From contig JAZDHC010000310.1 of NCBI GenBank assembly GCA_043806395.1, positions 1 to 8,236 of the forward strand: a stretch of DNA of 8,236 bases. Reading direction: 5' to 3'. Positions 5,682-8,236 of the stretch are shown piece by piece. The position numbers and the translations under genes were made by a program. Within the stretch, counting starts at the first letter, position 1; the number at the start of each line of letters is the position of its first letter. Under the pieces are notes generated by a model. That model saw nothing but the letters and a program-made list of their open reading frames with translations, was not told the origin of the DNA and did no database searches. Source of the DNA: CG2-30-40-21 sp043806395. Lineage in GTDB: Bacteria; UBA9089; CG2-30-40-21.

Positions 5682-6602
5682 ATGATAAAAAAAGTGTTGA
5701 GTGGTTTGATTTGCGCAAGTGTGATTGTTGCTGGTAGTATCTATTGTGATGCAGGGAGCAAGAGCAAGGGTACATGTGCGGAGAATTTCCTGAAGCTTGG
5801 GGTAGGTGCTCGAGCAATTGGCATGGGTGAGGCATTTACAGCCGTAGCATCAGATGCCAATGCTATTTATTGGAATCCAGCAGGATTGGCTAATCTTAAT
5901 CGTCGGCAGATAAATGCAATGCACAATACATGGCTGGTGGACACATACTATGATCACCTTAGTTTTGCCACACCATTTAAGAGCGGGGCAATGTGTGCCG
6001 GGCTTACCTATCTGGGGTCAGGGGATATTGATAAGCGTGATGCATCCGGGGGTCAGAGTGATAGTACTAGTTTCACTGCCTATGATATGGCTCTTATCGG
6101 TGGCTATGGCTGGAAGTTTTCGGATAAGGTTCTGGTTGGCGTAAGTGGCAAATTAATACAAAGCAAGATTGACAGTTATGATGCTCATGGCGTAGCCGTT
6201 GATCTTGGGATTTTAAGCCAGACACCGGTTGAAAATCTTACTGTTGGTGGGACAATACAAAATATCGGCAGTACGATAAAGTTTGACAAAGATGGTGACC
6301 CATTACCATTAATGATTAAGGTTGGAGCAGCCTACACTATGTTAGACAATAATCTTACCACTGCTCTGGATATCACCAAGGCAAGGGATAATGATGTTAA
6401 GTTTAATGTTGGTGGTGAGTATTTGATCGCTAAATCCTTTGCTGTAAGAGCCGGTTATAGCTCTAAGATTGATGAAGGGGCTGGTATAACAGCTGGAATC
6501 GGGTATAAGCACCCAGTAGTTACGGTTGATTATGCTTATGTACCTTGGGGGGATCTGGAAAAGGATACCCATCGGGTTTCGTTGTTGTTTAATTTGTGGT
6601 AA
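5682..6602 (+). CDS. PorV/PorQ-family outer-membrane beta-barrel protein
   Basis: A 306-aa exported protein. A signal peptide (MIKKVLSGLICASVIVAGSI, 1-20) probably ends near CDA (22-24). There is no good lipobox despite Cys22. The mature start shows the family signature: AENFLKLGVGARAIGMGEAF (33-52), TAVASDANAIYWNPAGLA (53-70). Alternating hydrophobic strands follow, as in FadL/PorV-like barrels (GGYGWKFSDKVLVGVSGKL, VKFNVGGEYLI, FAVRAGYSS), and the protein ends in an outer-membrane-type strand, HRVSLLFNLW, with a terminal aromatic. Family members shuttle or anchor type IX secretion substrates (PorV) or are uncharacterised, and no other type IX gene is here, so a role is not assigned. I start at ATG 5682: AAGGGGGTG (5668-5676) precedes it and the signal peptide begins there. 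An in-frame ATG at 5646 would add 12 residues. Confidence 0.88.
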   Translation: MIKKVLSGLICASVIVAGSIYCDAGSKSKGTCAENFLKLGVGARAIGMGEAFTAVASDANAIYWNPAGLANLNRRQINAMHNTWLVDTYYDHLSFATPFKSGAMCAGLTYLGSGDIDKRDASGGQSDSTSFTAYDMALIGGYGWKFSDKVLVGVSGKLIQSKIDSYDAHGVAVDLGILSQTPVENLTVGGTIQNIGSTIKFDKDGDPLPLMIKVGAAYTMLDNNLTTALDITKARDNDVKFNVGGEYLIAKSFAVRAGYSSKIDEGAGITAGIGYKHPVVTVDYAYVPWGDLEKDTHRVSLLFNLW

Positions 6603-6611
6603 ATACAAGCT

Positions 6612-6649
6612 GTATCGTAGGGATGGTTCGTAAACTGTCCCTACGATAC
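6612..6649. terminator. Strong hairpin after the PorV-like gene
   Basis: GTATCGTAGGGA (6612-6623) and TCCCTACGATAC (6638-6649) are perfect 12-bp inverse copies, extendable by three pairs with G-U wobbles around a TTCGTAAA loop. It begins 10 nt after the stop codon. No U-run follows on the plus strand, so its terminator role is uncertain. The CGTAGGG ends match other palindromes in this window, and the whole resembles a dispersed repeat type found in other genomes. Confidence 0.65.
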
Positions 6650-6655
6650 TAAGTC

Positions 6656-6806
6656 GTCAAGAAAAAATAACTTGTACAGTCGTGCCACCGATACATCTTG
6701 ACTGGCTTCGTTGTTCGAAGCGATCATACAGTAGTATGCTCGCTTCTCACGCCTTGCCAGCCAAGCGTCTCAGTGGCTCTTGGTGTACAACTTATTTTTT
6801 CTTGAC
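6656..6806. repeat. 151-bp foldback (MITE-like) element between convergent genes
   Basis: The outer arms, 6656-6678 and 6784-6806, are 23-bp inverse copies with one mismatch (GTCAAGAAAAAATAA and TTATTTTTTCTTGAC at the ends). Further in, GCCACCGA pairs imperfectly with the GCCACTGA inverse, CTGGC with GCCAG, and the centre is GAAGCGA-T-CATAC (6717-6729), loop AGTA, GTATG-C-TCGCTTC (6734-6746). The arms are thus near-complementary over about 75 bp each. No transposase or credible ORF lies inside. It looks like a non-autonomous foldback or REP-type element, and may also act as a bidirectional terminator, since A6 and T6 tracts follow the stem in both directions. Its right arm overlaps the last codons of the TPR gene. 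Confidence 0.85.
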
Positions 6807-7778
6807 TCCTAACTCCTTCTCTATCTTCCGTATTATCCCAAATAAATTCTTCTTATCAGGATATTTGTTTATCAACTCTGTAAATAATTTGATAGCTTCA
6901 TCTAATCTTTTTGTATGACGATAGGCAGAAAGCAGGGAGTTTCTGACGAAGGTATCATCCTGATCATTGAGCAAACAATAGCTGAGGGTACGAATTACAC
7001 CATCATAATCCTTCATTCTGGCATAACAAAAACCTAATTGTTTACGGGTAAAAGGGTTATCGGGTTTCAGCCTTAAAGATTCCTGATATTCCCGCAAGGC
7101 ATCCTCATACCTTCCTATTTTCTGGTATGCCCTTGCCAACAGATCATGCAGATAAGCATTAGCACTTCTTGAAGGTATCTTTAATATTCCTCTCAGCTCC
7201 TCAATAACCTCTTCCTGAGGTTTATGCTCCAGTTTGATCATTATCAATCGAAGATAGGCAAACTCATCTGATGGATTGTGTCTGATAATCCGCTCAAAAC
7301 AATCACTTGCCTCATCAAACCTGCTTAGTTTAACCAATACCTCGCCATGAGTTATTTCTATATCCCGATCATATTCAATTACTTGTAAAACCCTGTTAAT
7401 CTGATTCAGTGCATCCCCAAATTTCTTTTGTTCTACAAAGCATTTAATAAGCCTTTTTATCACATCCAGATTAAAACCTTTAGTCAACATCGACAGGAGT
7501 ATGTCCTCAGCCTCATCCATTCTGCCAAGTCTCATCAATACATCTGCCTTTAGTTTTAATACAAATTCCCCCTGGCTTTTTATGCTACAAGCCCTCTCAA
7601 GCATCCTTAAAGAATTTTTATAATTATTCATCTTAAAATAAAGATGCCCCAGATTACTCAACAGATAATCATCTTGCGGCTGTTCATCAATAAGCTCTAA
7701 AAATATAGCAAGTGCCTCATTTAGTTTGCGATTGTTTTTAAGTTGTATGGCTTCATTCAGCCTTTTGGTATAATTCAT
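6792..7778 (-). CDS. Tetratricopeptide-repeat (TPR) protein
   Basis: A 328-aa, almost wholly helical protein built of about nine 34-residue TPR-like units. Clear examples include RKLNEALAIFLELIDEQPQD (17-36), LGRMDEAEDILLSML (84-98), SRFDEASDCFERIIRHNPSD (152-171), IGRYEDALREYQESLRLKPD (221-240), and TKRLDEAIKLFTELINKYPD (289-308). No signal peptide or membrane segment is seen, so it is probably a cytoplasmic scaffold; partners are unknown. The start ATG (7776-7778) has a Shine-Dalgarno AAGGTG (complement of 7784-7789) 5 nt upstream. The last codons, Gly-Val-Lys-Lys-Lys and the TAA, lie in the right arm of the foldback element, so the native C-terminus may have been altered. It is convergent with the PorV-like gene. 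A probable promoter is at 7830-7858. Confidence 0.9.
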   Translation of the reverse strand: MNYTKRLNEAIQLKNNRKLNEALAIFLELIDEQPQDDYLLSNLGHLYFKMNNYKNSLRMLERACSIKSQGEFVLKLKADVLMRLGRMDEAEDILLSMLTKGFNLDVIKRLIKCFVEQKKFGDALNQINRVLQVIEYDRDIEITHGEVLVKLSRFDEASDCFERIIRHNPSDEFAYLRLIMIKLEHKPQEEVIEELRGILKIPSRSANAYLHDLLARAYQKIGRYEDALREYQESLRLKPDNPFTRKQLGFCYARMKDYDGVIRTLSYCLLNDQDDTFVRNSLLSAYRHTKRLDEAIKLFTELINKYPDKKNLFGIIRKIEKELGVKKK

Positions 7779-7829
7779 ATTTTCACCTTATTGTAGAAAT
7801 GTAATAGTAGTTCGAAATGACAGATAAAT

Positions 7830-7858
7830 ATTATATGCAGCCCCTGAACAAGTGTTAT
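7830..7858 (-). promoter_or_regulatory. Probable promoter of the TPR gene
   Basis: Read on the minus strand, ATAACA (complement of 7853-7858, 4 of 6 to TTGACA), a 17-bp spacer and a perfect TATAAT (complement of 7830-7835) point at the TPR gene. Transcription would start near 7823, leaving a leader of about 45 nt. The -10 is consensus and the -35 is modest. Confidence 0.55.
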
Positions 7859-8123
7859 CTTTATATTATCGGCAGTTTTTGATTTCAACTTCACAAGTTT
7901 GGAGAATCTTGATGTGCATTCCACTGTGATTGTTAAGGCTGCTTTGTTTTGACGGGAAACGGCAGTATTGGCTAACTTCTTCGCAAGTTGTAACTTTGAC
8001 AGACTGACCGAGAATTTCTTTGGGATGACACAGTTTTGTCTGCCAAATACTTTACTAATACTCGACAGGCTGTTACGGAATGGGAATTTGACAGGAGATG
8101 CATACAATATGTTGTCCGTATTT
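7859..8123. other. Stretch without a convincing gene
   Basis: I see no recognisable product on either strand. A minus-strand reading frame (8134 to 7775, 119 aa) overlaps the TPR start as ATGA, but it begins inside a palindromic repeat with no proper ribosome binding site and is composed almost entirely of Lys, Ser, Leu, Asn and Thr with only four acidic residues. A 63-aa plus-strand frame (7968-8159) also runs into that repeat. The string GACTGACCGAGAATTTCTTTGGGATGACA-like (about 7998-8027, given here from memory of position) resembles spacer sequence more than code. It may be a decayed gene or leader region. Confidence 0.5.
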
Positions 8124-8151
8124 CGTAGGGACATCCCCTTGTGGGTGTCCG
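8124..8151. repeat. Palindromic repeat of the GTAGGG-hairpin type
   Basis: GTAGGG (8125-8130) overlaps a hairpin of GGACATCC (8129-8136) and GGGTGTCC (8143-8150), with one G-U wobble and a CCTTGT loop. The plan (GTAGGG, short stem, loop with TTGTG or TATGTG, complementary stem) matches the element at 2732-2758. It is a form I recognise as dispersed in many environmental bacterial genomes. Confidence 0.65.
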
Positions 8152-8199
8152 TCTGTTGATTATTCCGTTGCGTTTGTGACCATTTGATGCGTTTTACGG

Positions 8200-8236
8200 A
8201 CAGGGACGAGCCCCCTGCCTTCGCAGGGGCAGGCTC
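8200..8236. repeat. GC-rich palindrome cut by the window end
   Basis: GAGCCCCCTGC (8208-8218) and GCAGGGGCAGGCTC (8223-8236) pair around CTTC with a 3-nt bulge, forming a strong hairpin that ends exactly at the window edge. The outer bases ACAGGGAC (8200-8207) have no partner here, but a complementary GTCCCTGT could follow outside. It is probably another dispersed palindrome, incomplete in this view. Confidence 0.6.

Noticed and set aside
5682..5750. Lipoprotein signal in the PorV-like protein
   Set aside because: The residues before Cys22 (Ser-Ile-Tyr) do not fit a lipobox, so ordinary signal peptidase I cleavage is more likely.
5914..6144. Plus-strand open frame (76 aa) inside the PorV-like gene
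   Set aside because: It is an out-of-frame shadow of a well-supported beta-barrel gene.
6682..6918. Plus-strand open frame (78 aa) over the foldback element and the TPR gene end
   Set aside because: Half is a translation of the palindrome and half is antisense to TPR repeats. It has no ribosome binding site.

Overview
This AT-rich bacterial window carries seven well-supported genes: six protein-coding genes and one tRNA. They lie between an unusual number of short structured repeats. A Gram-negative-type cell envelope is suggested by a PorV/PorQ-like outer-membrane beta-barrel protein and a prepilin with a class III signal. Many different small palindromic repeats between the genes, together with this gene mix, recall environmental, poorly cultured phyla (Omnitrophota, Desantisbacteria, Poribacteria or Planctomycetota-like). 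That placement is a guess from style and not a determination.

Layout: 1-132 is a heptanucleotide tandem array. 235-263 is a near-consensus sigma70-type promoter for lepA (326-2119, translation factor EF4, TTG start). Next on the same strand come a type IV pilin/pseudopilin-like prepilin (2186-2731), a stand-alone CheY-like receiver (2802-3179), a GAF plus HD-GYP c-di-GMP phosphodiesterase-type protein (3331-4518) and rsmE (4569-5363, 16S rRNA m3U1498 methyltransferase). A foldback repeat follows, then a tRNA-Glu(UUC) with its own promoter (5506-5580) and a PorV/PorQ-family outer-membrane protein (5682-6602). A 12-bp perfect hairpin and a 151-bp foldback element separate this from a convergent TPR-repeat gene on the minus strand (6792-7778). 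The last 458 bases (7779-8236) hold the probable TPR promoter and two palindromic repeats, with no gene I trust.

Function: lepA, rsmE and tRNA-Glu are housekeeping translation genes. The pilin, receiver and GAF-HD-GYP genes form a plausible signalling and surface-appendage cluster. The receiver and HD-GYP modules, often fused in one RpfG-type protein, are encoded separately here. PorV-type proteins and TPR proteins are common in envelope biology, but no functional link between the two is shown here.

The most notable signal is the repeat load. A dispersed-repeat unit of the CACGCAGAGACGCAGAG type lies in frame inside rsmE, and a related copy (16 of 20 bases identical) lies in the 111-bp palindromic spacer before the HD-GYP gene. 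The 151-bp foldback contributes the last codons and stop of the TPR gene. No CRISPR array, transposase, defence system or biosynthetic cluster is visible, and I do not claim a new system.
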